A stretch of DNA of 7,514 nt from Alphaproteobacteria bacterium (GCA_021776015.1 JAJFGT010000279.1:1-7514); one strand, 5' to 3'; positions 1 to 6,446 are shown, counted from the stretch's first letter. Notes: a model not told the origin generated them from the sequence alone. Numbers and translations are program-made.

Positions 1-1
1 T

Positions 2-370
2 CGGAATTTAATTCCTGTTGTTAAGAAAAAGATTAAGAATCAAAGATATTTTTCTAAAGAAGGTTTTAAAGAAATCGTGGATTTGTTTGATATGGTGATC
101 AAAAGTGTAAATCTGGCTCAATCTGTTTACATGTCAGGAGATGTGAAGCTCGCACAAAAAATGATTAAAGATAAAGACAATATTAAACAGGCTGGATTTA
201 AAACGAGTAAGGCACATATGCGCCGCATGACAAATCGTGTTCCAGAAACACTGGATACATCAGGTATGCATATGAATCTTGTAAGAGATCTTCGTCAAAT
301 TAATAGCCTTATTACATCCATTGCCCATGCTGCTATTGAAAACGCTGAGAAAAAAGAACCTAAAACATAA
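2..370 (+). CDS. Na/Pi cotransporter family protein, C-terminal PhoU-like domain (5' end outside window)
   Basis: The reading frame is open from the first complete codon (position 2) to a TAA at 368-370, so this is the 3' end of a longer gene; the GTG at 77 is probably only an internal valine codon. The 122 visible residues are helical and charged. They contain a run resembling DLFDMVIKSVNLAQSVYMSG, then a KMIKDKDNIKQ helix, and near the end a segment with H-M-N-L-V-R-D-L-R-Q-I-N-S. This matches the PhoU-like helical domain that follows the membrane part of bacterial NptA/YjbB-type Na+/phosphate cotransporters, where the HLDLLRDLKRINS-like stretch is typical. The membrane part is not visible, so transport of phosphate is inferred from the family. 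A free-standing PhoU-type regulator is the alternative. A terminator hairpin follows the stop within 7 bp. Confidence 0.75.
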   Translation, partial: RNLIPVVKKKIKNQRYFSKEGFKEIVDLFDMVIKSVNLAQSVYMSGDVKLAQKMIKDKDNIKQAGFKTSKAHMRRMTNRVPETLDTSGMHMNLVRDLRQINSLITSIAHAAIENAEKKEPKT

Positions 371-372
371 GA

Positions 373-1212
373 TTATCTACACCCCTGGTGTAGTGTGTTT
401 TTTAACGTCGCTGCATAGCGATGTACTTGTTTGACATCTTCATTATTTCCTACAACCCAGAATTGATTGCTTCTTATCGTTGGGTCACTAATAATTCTAT
501 GAGGCATACCCTCATATTTGAATAACTCATGGAGATATGCTTGAGTAGAAGAGGTTTTCTTTTCTGCTGGGGTTTTATAAAGATTAGCAACAAACAGTCC
601 GTGCTCTCCAATTAAAGACTGAACTCTATTTGGAAGAGTCGAATTTGCTAAAAAATGAAGAGCATAAACAGATACAGCAACTGATGGTGTTTCCCGAGGC
701 CTAGGCGCTTTATTTGGTGTAATAGTATTCCAATCATGCGTTAAATAGCCCTTTTCTGAGATTCTTTTTCGAGCGACAATGTCGGGATCAATGCCTATGT
801 AACTATTTAATGCTCCTTTATTAAAATATGGAGCAATAGGATATTCTCCTGGCCCAATTTCATATAATCTAAAGGGCCTTCCACTAAAATGATGAGATAA
901 AGATGTTACCATACCTCTTTTAACAAGTTGATTATGATACCCTTCACGTTGATCACAAAGAGTGTTAATGGCTAAAACATCTTTGAGAGGAAGTTGCCCC
1001 GGATGCCTATTAATGTAAATTGATCTGCCTCCTGAACCCGCATGTCTAAAAAAATTATAGGGTTGCTCCTGAAAAATGATTTTATCATGAGCTCTCCATC
1101 CTGCTTTTTGAACAAGAAGAGAATGGTTTCCTAATATTTCTACAGACCTACCTCCAATAGTTTGCCCTCTTTTCTTTTTTCTTTTTATAGGCCTCAACGG
1201 ATATCTCCACAT
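373..1212 (-). CDS. SAM-dependent methyltransferase-like protein, paralogue A (MT-A)
   Basis: This 279-residue soluble protein has the landmarks of a class I (Rossmann) methyltransferase. A motif-I-like loop E-I-G-P-G is at 118-122. The second strand ends in acidic YIGIDPD at 138-144, where ribose contact is expected. A motif-IV-like strand VSVYALHFL is at 180-188, and a following strand GLFVANLY is at 205-212. The first 120 residues are a conserved non-Rossmann extension beginning with a K/R-rich stretch (residues 8-15). The gene at 3843-4679 is a full-length paralogue sharing the same landmarks in the same order. The start at 1212 is the only one possible: an in-frame TAA lies directly upstream and no later ATG precedes the conserved part. 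No good Shine-Dalgarno is seen. The substrate is unknown; binding of SAM is inferred from motifs. The last codons overlap the neighbouring gene's terminator. Confidence 0.6.
   Translation of the reverse strand: MWRYPLRPIKRKKKRGQTIGGRSVEILGNHSLLVQKAGWRAHDKIIFQEQPYNFFRHAGSGGRSIYINRHPGQLPLKDVLAINTLCDQREGYHNQLVKRGMVTSLSHHFSGRPFRLYEIGPGEYPIAPYFNKGALNSYIGIDPDIVARKRISEKGYLTHDWNTITPNKAPRPRETPSVAVSVYALHFLANSTLPNRVQSLIGEHGLFVANLYKTPAEKKTSSTQAYLHELFKYEGMPHRIISDPTIRSNQFWVVGNNEDVKQVHRYAATLKNTLHQGCR
377..403 (+). terminator. Rho-independent terminator of the Na/Pi cotransporter gene
   Basis: A perfect 7-bp stem, CTACACC at 377-383 and GGTGTAG at 387-393 with loop CCT, is followed by TGTG and six T residues (398-403). 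It sits 7 bp after the TAA of the + strand gene. It overlaps the 3' end of the convergent minus-strand gene, whose stop codon is at 373-375. The T-run is present only for + strand transcription, so it is read as a one-direction terminator. Confidence 0.75.
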
Positions 1213-1243
1213 TTATAATTTTCATATAATATAAAGTGGTTAC

Positions 1244-1270
1244 TTAATATATTATTTTCAATAATGTCAA
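1244..1270 (-). promoter_or_regulatory. Possible promoter of MT-A
   Basis: Reading the minus strand, a perfect TTGACA (1270-1265) lies about 55 bp before the MT-A start. The best -10 match, TATATT (1251-1246), is only 13 bp away, shorter than usual. TATTAA (1249-1244) at 15 bp is the alternative. A small AT-rich hairpin (AAGT-ggtt-ACTT, 1234-1245) lies between it and the start codon. Spacing is poor, so MT-A might instead be read through from the SSS gene 99 bp upstream. Confidence 0.3.
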
Positions 1271-1311
1271 TTTTATATTTTAATTATCCACTTTTGATTT
1301 TTTTATGGAGC

Positions 1312-2772
1312 CTAAGTTTGTAGAGAAAAAGCCTTTTTAAAATCTATTTGTCGTGTATTCATTATGGCTGATAAGACACAAACTAACGCACTGATAACGA
1401 CACCTGATAAAGAAGAGATTACAATCAAATGTGGGTTTTCAGTGACATTCGCATAGATAGAAAGAGGGGCTGATACAGATAAAGAGACGATGATGGCTAT
1501 AAAGATATCTTTTGCCATGATGCGCTCCCAAAAAAGGGAAACAATCGTTGGAACTAATCCTGTTGATGCCAAGGCACCGTAGATAAAAAAGACCCAAAGC
1601 AATTTAGGTTCCATCATGGCAATAGCGCCTCCGATGAGTGCGCCTGCTAACATAAAGAGCCTTGCGCTTTTGAGAATCTCTTTATTATTAGGTGTTTTAT
1701 TCTTATATCTTTTAAAGATATCAACACTTCCCAAGGCGCTGATTCCACAAAATGCTGAATCCATTGTTGAGCAGAGTCCTGCAAATGCCATTAAAATAAA
1801 GATGTATAAAGCGCATTTAGGAAGGAGTTCTCCAATCACAATAGGAGCAACCATTTGAGGATCTTCAATGACAAGACCTTGCGTATTGGCTAATGTTACA
1901 CCAATGAAACCTAATAGGGATAGGCTGATGGGGACAAGAGCAAAGAGCAAGCCTCCTCGTATAAAGACAGGTAAAATATTTTCTTTTCTCACCGCCATCG
2001 CCCGTTGATAAAACATTTGATCAGATAAAGGCCCTGCTATGAGGCTGATTGTCATGGGAATCCCCATCGTATAGGCAATCCATGGGTGAAAAATATTGGA
2101 ATATTCTCCTGTAATACCAGCCAATCCATCTTTGATACTATGCATTCCACCGATTGAAAAAATTGCCCATGGAATAAGAACAAAAGCAAAGACCAAAATC
2201 ATGAGCATTTGGAGTGTATCTGTAAATATTGACGCTTTTAATCCTCCTAGAAGGGAATAAATTAATGCAACACCAATCATACTCGCCATGGCTATTTGAA
2301 GATCAATCCCACTGGCAAGATGGAGCAATGTTCCTCCTGCAACTGCATTGATAACAATAGCACCTAATTGGTAACCAAAAGCAATAATCAAAAAAGCTAT
2401 ATGGACATGTTTGCTTCCTTGAAATCGGTGCCAAATAAATTCAGGTAATGTATAGCCATTAGGCATCAATTTTTTTAAGCGAAGGGCTATGACAGCAAAG
2501 ACAAAAAAGCATAAAATATTAGGAACAGTGAACCAAAATATTCCAGCAAGTCCTTTTGTATAGGCCTGAAGAGAGCAAATAAAAATAGCGGGAGCCCAAA
2601 CCCAACTGGCTGCAATTGAAAAGGCAGCGCTCCATGAGCCTACATTTCGATTTGCAACAAGAAAACTATCAGCTTCCGTTTCTTTCTGTGTTTTAAACCA
2701 AACCAATAAAATCATGAATAGGGCAAAAAACCCTAATAATAAATATACTTCTAGTGATGATAATGTTTCCAT
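1312..2772 (-). CDS. Sodium:solute symporter (SSS family), substrate unknown
   Basis: This is an inner-membrane protein of 486 residues with about 13 hydrophobic segments, the usual SSS topology; it would couple Na+ entry to solute uptake. Family landmarks, numbered from this start, are SFLVANRNVG at 36-45, the hallmark GGLKASIFTDTLQ-type segment at about 176-188, DQMFYQRAMAV at 251-261, and CSTMDSAF at 334-341 in the helix that supplies Na+ ligands in this family. The early stretch AASWVWAPAIF and KLMPNGYTLPEF resembles the DUR3 (urea-type) branch more than PutP or PanF, but the substrate cannot be read from sequence. The frame extends to an ATG at 2832, but the ATG at 2770-2772 is chosen because GGTGGAGG lies 8 nt upstream of it, and residues before it look like untranslated leader. 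It follows a structured leader. Confidence 0.88.
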   Translation of the reverse strand: METLSSLEVYLLLGFFALFMILLVWFKTQKETEADSFLVANRNVGSWSAAFSIAASWVWAPAIFICSLQAYTKGLAGIFWFTVPNILCFFVFAVIALRLKKLMPNGYTLPEFIWHRFQGSKHVHIAFLIIAFGYQLGAIVINAVAGGTLLHLASGIDLQIAMASMIGVALIYSLLGGLKASIFTDTLQMLMILVFAFVLIPWAIFSIGGMHSIKDGLAGITGEYSNIFHPWIAYTMGIPMTISLIAGPLSDQMFYQRAMAVRKENILPVFIRGGLLFALVPISLSLLGFIGVTLANTQGLVIEDPQMVAPIVIGELLPKCALYIFILMAFAGLCSTMDSAFCGISALGSVDIFKRYKNKTPNNKEILKSARLFMLAGALIGGAIAMMEPKLLWVFFIYGALASTGLVPTIVSLFWERIMAKDIFIAIIVSLSVSAPLSIYANVTENPHLIVISSLSGVVISALVCVLSAIMNTRQIDFKKAFSLQT

Positions 2773-2780
2773 CGTCGTAG

Positions 2781-2788
2781 CCTCCACC
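2781..2788 (-). promoter_or_regulatory. Strong ribosome binding site that sets the SSS start
   Basis: On the minus strand GGTGGAGG ends 8 nt before the ATG at 2772. It is among the best Shine-Dalgarno sequences in the window, and it rules in favour of this start over the upstream in-frame ATG at 2832, which would place the site inside the coding region. Confidence 0.8.
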
Positions 2789-2792
2789 TTTG

Positions 2793-2958
2793 GGAACGTC
2801 TCAACGTTCCGATTGCAAACAAACCCAGGCATGATTGATATTGGTCATGCTGGATATTTAGTTTTGCGTCACAACGTTCTCGATAACGTTATGCGGTTTC
2901 AGCTTTACTCGATTTTCAATATGAAAGACTTGAGCATTCTCAACAATGCTCGTAAAGC
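2793..2958 (-). ncRNA. Structured 5' leader of the SSS symporter gene (candidate cis-regulatory RNA)
   Basis: Read on the minus strand, the interval between the predicted transcription start (near 2958) and the ribosome binding site can fold into a chain of stems. First comes a three-way junction (2958-2902, separate entry). Next is AACGTT-atcgag-AACGTT (2890-2873). Third is a 9-bp stem with one bulged C and a 10-nt loop (2853-2825). Last is GGAACGT-tgag-ACGTTCC (2810-2793), ending 4 nt before AAAGGT of the ribosome binding region. Three of the hairpin loops share the sense TnGAG or TGAG. CGTTGT (2876-2871) could also pair with ACGACG (2778-2773) next to the start codon, offering a competing fold. 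It does not match the purine, TPP, SAM, glycine, lysine or preQ1 consensus motifs that I know. Regulation is inferred, not shown. Confidence 0.45.
2902..2958 (-). other. Three-way RNA junction at the start of the SSS leader
   Basis: On the minus strand GCTTTAC (2958-2952) pairs perfectly with GTAAAGC (2908-2902). Inside lie GAGCATT-gttgag-AATGCTC (2951-2932), stacked directly on the closing stem, and TTTCA-tat-TGAAA (2926-2914), with 5-nt joiners AAGTC and ATCGA. All three stems are perfect. The first base of the closing stem lies 7 nt downstream of the putative -10 box, where transcription should begin. Confidence 0.5.
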
Positions 2959-2964
2959 GTTTTC

Positions 2965-2994
2965 ATAATAAACATAAAGAGAATAAAAATGCAA
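2965..2994 (-). promoter_or_regulatory. Candidate promoter of the SSS symporter gene
   Basis: Minus strand: TTGCAT (2994-2989) as a weak -35 box, an 18-bp spacer, and TATTAT (2970-2965) as a 5/6 match to the -10 box. The expected start, a G at about 2958, is the first base of the three-way-junction closing stem. That coincidence is the main support, as the -35 matches at only 3 of 6 positions. Confidence 0.45.
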
Positions 2995-3038
2995 GTCCTT
3001 TTTGAGATTTTTTAAAAGTATTGTAGAGTGGATTTACT

Positions 3039-3833
3039 ATGAATATTAAAAACGTACACATAGAGAAAATGCTTAAAATACCAGCAGGATCTTTTCTTAT
3101 GGGCTCAGAGCAGGGCTCTAAAATTGAACAACCTGTCCATGAAATCTATCTTGAAAGTTTTTTTATGGATGCTTGCCCTGTGACAAATCAAGAGTTTAAA
3201 GAATTCATAAAGGCATGTCCTGTTTGGCAAAAAGAATCTGGCGTTCAGCGTTATATGAATATGTACTATCTCTATACATGGCGGAAGGGGTTAATTTATC
3301 CAAAGGGAAAAAGAAATCATCCCGCTGTCTATATGAATTGGTATGCCGCTGCGGCCTATTGTAACTGGAGATCTCGAGAAGATGGTTTTCAAGAATGTTA
3401 CGATGAAGATAATGGTTTTTCCTGTCATCTTGAAAATAATGGGTATCGTCTTCCTACAGAAGCCGAGTTTGAAAAAGCGGCAAGGGGAGGGCTGGAAAAC
3501 CATTTATATCCTTGGGGAAATGATATTGATAAAAGTAAGGGGAATTTTGATAATATCATTGGGGACACAACAGAGATCGCAAGCTATGATCCAAATGGAT
3601 ATGGGTTATATGATATGGGAGGAAATATAGCCTATTGGTGCCAAGATTGGTTTGATCCTGAACGCTATAAAAAAGACCCTGAATTGTCTCCTCCTATCAA
3701 AGGAACTCACCGTGTCTATAGGGGCGGATCGTGGGGTAATGCTGAAGATTATCAACGTGTTTCATGTCGATTTTGGATGCTTCCTGTGAATTGTAATCCC
3801 GATTTTGGATTTAGATGTGTTCGGAATATATAG
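3039..3833 (+). CDS. Formylglycine-generating-enzyme/SUMF1-fold protein, catalytic cysteines absent
   Basis: The 264 residues form a single FGE-sulfatase (SUMF1) domain. It shows IPAGSFLMGS at 14-23, PVTNQEF at 47-53, HPAVYMNWYAAAAYCNW at 94-110, YRLPTEAEFEKAARGG at 136-151, YPWGND at 157-162, GLYDMGGN at 189-196, YRGGSW at 227-232 and GFRCVRN near the C terminus. In true oxidases the RGGS motif is followed by two copper-binding cysteines five residues apart. Here those positions are N234 and Q239, so sulfatase-activating oxidase activity is unlikely. The usual W-E in the GNVWEW motif is replaced by A-Y. No signal peptide or membrane segment is seen, so it is probably cytoplasmic. The start is supported by GAGTGGA 6 nt upstream. 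It converges on MT-B with a 9-bp gap. The role is unknown; a binding fold or a divergent oxygenase-like enzyme are both possible. Confidence 0.85.
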   Translation: MNIKNVHIEKMLKIPAGSFLMGSEQGSKIEQPVHEIYLESFFMDACPVTNQEFKEFIKACPVWQKESGVQRYMNMYYLYTWRKGLIYPKGKRNHPAVYMNWYAAAAYCNWRSREDGFQECYDEDNGFSCHLENNGYRLPTEAEFEKAARGGLENHLYPWGNDIDKSKGNFDNIIGDTTEIASYDPNGYGLYDMGGNIAYWCQDWFDPERYKKDPELSPPIKGTHRVYRGGSWGNAEDYQRVSCRFWMLPVNCNPDFGFRCVRNI

Positions 3834-3842
3834 AAGGCTTTC

Positions 3843-4679
3843 CTAGGCGACCTTTATTGAAAGTGTGGGCTGTTTTGAAAGTGTTGTCTCTAATATATTT
3901 GAATAGTCTTCAATTTGAGTTCTGTCATCTGGGTTATTTCCAACTATAAAGATGGGGCTTGTAGGATTATTAAGAAGAATATGAGGCATGTTTTTGTTGG
4001 AAAAAAGTTTCGTGAGATAGTTTGTAATTGTTTTTTCTCTTATCTCTGTACTGTTTTGAAAAAGATTGGCGACAAAAAACCCATCCCTTCCCATGAAGGG
4101 ACGAATTCTTTTAAGAAGATTTCTATTGGCCAAAAAGTGAAGAGCGTAAACTGCTACTGTAACGGAAGGGACTGTGCTCTGTGATAATGTATCTTGAGAG
4201 CGTTTAATTGTTTCCCAATTATGAACAAGATCACCTTTTTTCCTAGCATTTCTTATAACATGCCGATCAGGATCAATCCCAATATAAGATTCTAATTGAT
4301 TATTAGCAAAATAAGGGGCAATGGGATGTTTCCCACAGCCAAGTTCATAGAGTCTAAAGCGTTTACCATTAAAATGAGTTGAGAGAGAATCTGATAAATG
4401 TTCCTTCATAAGGATATTAATTGATCCCTCTGTATTATTATAGAGAAAGTTGAGCGCCTCTATATCCTCAAGAGGAAGCCTTGTTGGTGGTTTGCTTAGA
4501 AAGATGGATTCTCTTGCGAGGGACCTAAAGTGATTGTATGTATTCCCATCAATAGAAATAACGGGGCTTCCCAATGATTTATGATTTTGAACAAGGATGG
4601 AGTGTGGCCCCAATGGGGTCGTAAATTTAGAGGGGATTACACGAGGTTTAGGTTTCCACGCTTTATTGGAAGATGTCAT
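3843..4679 (-). CDS. SAM-dependent methyltransferase-like protein, paralogue B (MT-B)
   Basis: This 278-residue protein is a diverged paralogue of the gene at 373-1212, alignable over nearly its whole length. Methyltransferase landmarks are E-L-G-C-G-K at 112-117 (motif I), PIAPYF at 119-124, YIGIDPD at 132-138, VAVYALHFLAN at 175-185, GFFVANLF at 200-207 and IFIVGNN at 243-249. Shared N-terminal features are G-x-HS-(I/L)-LVQ near residue 24, YN-x-FR near 48 and the LPL-(E/K)-D segment near 68. The motif I of this copy is closer to the classic GxG pattern than that of MT-A. AGGA lies 7 nt before the ATG at 4677-4679. It is divergent from the alanine symporter and convergent with the FGE-like gene. 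No signal peptide or membrane segment is seen. The substrate is unknown. Confidence 0.62.
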   Translation of the reverse strand: MTSSNKAWKPKPRVIPSKFTTPLGPHSILVQNHKSLGSPVISIDGNTYNHFRSLARESIFLSKPPTRLPLEDIEALNFLYNNTEGSINILMKEHLSDSLSTHFNGKRFRLYELGCGKHPIAPYFANNQLESYIGIDPDRHVIRNARKKGDLVHNWETIKRSQDTLSQSTVPSVTVAVYALHFLANRNLLKRIRPFMGRDGFFVANLFQNSTEIREKTITNYLTKLFSNKNMPHILLNNPTSPIFIVGNNPDDRTQIEDYSNILETTLSKQPTLSIKVA

Positions 4680-4732
4680 TATAATATCCTGTATTGGTTA
4701 TTCTGAAATTCTTTCCTTATGGAATTATTGGT

Positions 4733-4751
4733 ATATTATTTTAAATAATAT
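4733..4751. promoter_or_regulatory. Perfect AT-only inverted repeat in the divergent intergenic region
   Basis: ATATTATTT and AAATAATAT (4733-4741 and 4743-4751) form a 9-bp inverted repeat about one central T, midway between MT-B and the alanine symporter gene. The position suits an operator shared by both. However, it is made only of A and T in an AT-rich spacer, so chance is a real possibility. Confidence 0.25.
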
Positions 4752-4795
4752 TAAAGAAAAATTAAATGAAAGCTGTGTACTTATTAACAGGGATC

Positions 4796-4824
4796 TTTAC
4801 AATACAAGATGATACCTTTAATAC
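4796..4824 (+). promoter_or_regulatory. Possible promoter of the alanine symporter gene
   Basis: TTTACA (4796-4801, 5/6 match to the -35 box), a 17-bp spacer, then TAATAC (4819-4824, only 3/6 match to the -10 box). It would give a leader of about 40 nt before the ATG at 4872. It is the best + strand pair I found in the 192-bp spacer. Confidence 0.3.
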
Positions 4825-4871
4825 TGAGTTTTCTTATTGCAATATATTTTTATAGGTAAAGAAACTAAGCT

Positions 4872-6362
4872 ATGTCTGGAGTTATCCTTCCCCCAGAAGA
4901 CCCATCCTGCTATATGATCTCTAAAACATTTGACGCACTTGTCGACTGTTATTTTTCTGTGATGGCAGATTATATAGAGCCTATTGTTTTTTATTCCCTT
5001 CCTATTCAGATGGATGGTGTCACGCAAAACCTACCCCTTATCCTTATATGGTTGGCATGTGCTTCTCTCTTTTTGACTATTTATTTCAGATTTATCAATT
5101 TACGTTTTTTTAGACATGCCATTGATGTCCTTCGTGGAAAATATGATGGAGAACGACATGCGGGAGAAATTACTAGTTTTCAGGCATTAACAGCCTCTTT
5201 ATCAGGAACTGTGGGGCTTGGTAATATTGCAGGGGTTGCGATTGCCGTTTCCGTTGGAGGCCCAGGGGCTGTCTTTTGGATGGTTGTTATGGGATTCTTA
5301 GGAATGTCTTCTAAGTTTATGGAGGTGGCTCTTGGTGTTAAATATAGGCAAAACGCTGACGGGCAAGGTGAAGTTTTTGGTGGCCCTATGTACTACATTA
5401 AGCCAGCTTTTGAGAAGCTCAACCTGTCTCGTGTAGGCATTTGTTTATCTATTTTATTTGCTATTTTTTGTGTAGGGGGTGCCATTGGAGGTGGAAATTT
5501 ATTCCAATCTAACCAAGCCTATCAGCAAGTTTTAAATGTCACAGGAGGAGAAGGGAGCTTCTTCTATGGTCAAGGCTGGGTCTTTGGTCTTATTCTCGCT
5601 TTTTTAACAGGAATTGTTACTCTAGGGGGCGTTCGCTCCATCGGAAAAGTTACGGCAAAGCTTGTTCCTTTTATGGTAATCCTCTACATAGGGGCAGGGC
5701 TCATTGTGATTTTTATGAATGTTACGGAGATTCCTCATGCATTGGGTATTATCTTTAGAGAAGCCTTTACCCCAGAAGCTGGAATAGGAGCCTTAATTGG
5801 AGCGATGATCCAAGGCATTAAGAGAGCCTCTTTTTCTAATGAAGCAGGTCTGGGGACAGCGGCTATTGTGTATGCAGCAACAAAAACAGAATCTCATATT
5901 CAGCAAGGTTTTGCTGCGATGATGGGGCCTTTTATTGATACTGTTGTAATCTGTCTTATCACAGCGCTCGTTATTGTCATTACGGGAGCCTATCATGATT
6001 CTGACGGCTTGGAAGGTGTGACCCTAACCTCCAGAGCTTTTGGAGAAGATCTTTCTTTCTTTCCTATTCTTTTGGCGATATCTGTTTGTTTATTTGCGTA
6101 TTCAACATTGATCACATGGTCTTATTATGCTGAAAAAGCTATGATCTATTTGTTAGGAAATAAAAAAATAGTGACTCTTTCCTTTAGAGTTGTTTTCCTT
6201 GCCTTTATTGTAATGGGGTGCTCACTTGAAATTGGAAATGTTGTGAGAGTCTCTGAATCCCTTATGTTTTTGATGGCAATTCCTAATGTTTTGGCGATGT
6301 ATATTTTATTGCCTGAAATTAGAAAAGATCTCAAAGAATATATTTCTCGTATGAGGGGATGA
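4872..6362 (+). CDS. Sodium:alanine symporter, AGCS family (AlsT/DagA type)
   Basis: This 496-residue inner-membrane carrier imports alanine or glycine with Na+. It carries the AGCS signatures: FQALTASLSGTVGLGNIAG at 103-121, GGPGAVFWM at 129-137, GFLGMSSKFMEVALGVKYR at 141-159, GGPMYYI at 170-176, RASFSNEAGLGTA at 318-330 and PFIDTVVI at 353-360. About ten or eleven hydrophobic segments are visible. Length and motif order fit full-length family members. The stretch before the first membrane helix, residues 1-45, is rather long. An in-frame TAA at 4866-4868 means translation cannot begin earlier. The nearest AGG is 15 nt upstream, so the ribosome binding site is weak, and the ATGs at 4914 and 5010 are later alternatives. 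No terminator hairpin follows, so read-through into the HAD gene 84 bp downstream is possible. Confidence 0.93.
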   Translation: MSGVILPPEDPSCYMISKTFDALVDCYFSVMADYIEPIVFYSLPIQMDGVTQNLPLILIWLACASLFLTIYFRFINLRFFRHAIDVLRGKYDGERHAGEITSFQALTASLSGTVGLGNIAGVAIAVSVGGPGAVFWMVVMGFLGMSSKFMEVALGVKYRQNADGQGEVFGGPMYYIKPAFEKLNLSRVGICLSILFAIFCVGGAIGGGNLFQSNQAYQQVLNVTGGEGSFFYGQGWVFGLILAFLTGIVTLGGVRSIGKVTAKLVPFMVILYIGAGLIVIFMNVTEIPHALGIIFREAFTPEAGIGALIGAMIQGIKRASFSNEAGLGTAAIVYAATKTESHIQQGFAAMMGPFIDTVVICLITALVIVITGAYHDSDGLEGVTLTSRAFGEDLSFFPILLAISVCLFAYSTLITWSYYAEKAMIYLLGNKKIVTLSFRVVFLAFIVMGCSLEIGNVVRVSESLMFLMAIPNVLAMYILLPEIRKDLKEYISRMRG

Positions 6363-6446
6363 CAAATTTTTAGAGAATGGTACACTTCGCAAGTTAGTCT
6401 ATAAATATTATTGTAATTTTCGATCCCTTTTAATTAGAAAATCATT

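Noticed and set aside
1213..1311. Small gene or RNA between MT-A and the SSS gene
   Set aside because: The 99-bp spacer is AT-rich with only a possible promoter and short weak dyads; no open frame with a ribosome binding site is seen.
2773..2958. Match to a known riboswitch class (purine, TPP, SAM, glycine, lysine, preQ1, guanidine)
   Set aside because: None of the conserved cores I know for these classes is present; the three-way junction lacks the purine-type loop lengths.
2714..2968. Plus-strand open frame of 84 codons across the SSS start and leader
   Set aside because: It overlaps the antisense of the SSS gene and its structured leader, and the protein has no recognisable character.
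3039..3833. Diversity-generating retroelement target, because FGE-fold proteins are sometimes variable proteins of such systems
   Set aside because: No reverse transcriptase, template repeat or accessory gene is in the window.
3825..3860. Bidirectional terminator between the FGE-like gene and MT-B
   Set aside because: Only 4-bp AAGG/CCTT pairings can be formed and there is no T-run after them on either strand.
3915..4184. Plus-strand open frame of 89 codons
   Set aside because: It is the antisense of MT-B, whose conserved motifs show which strand is coding.
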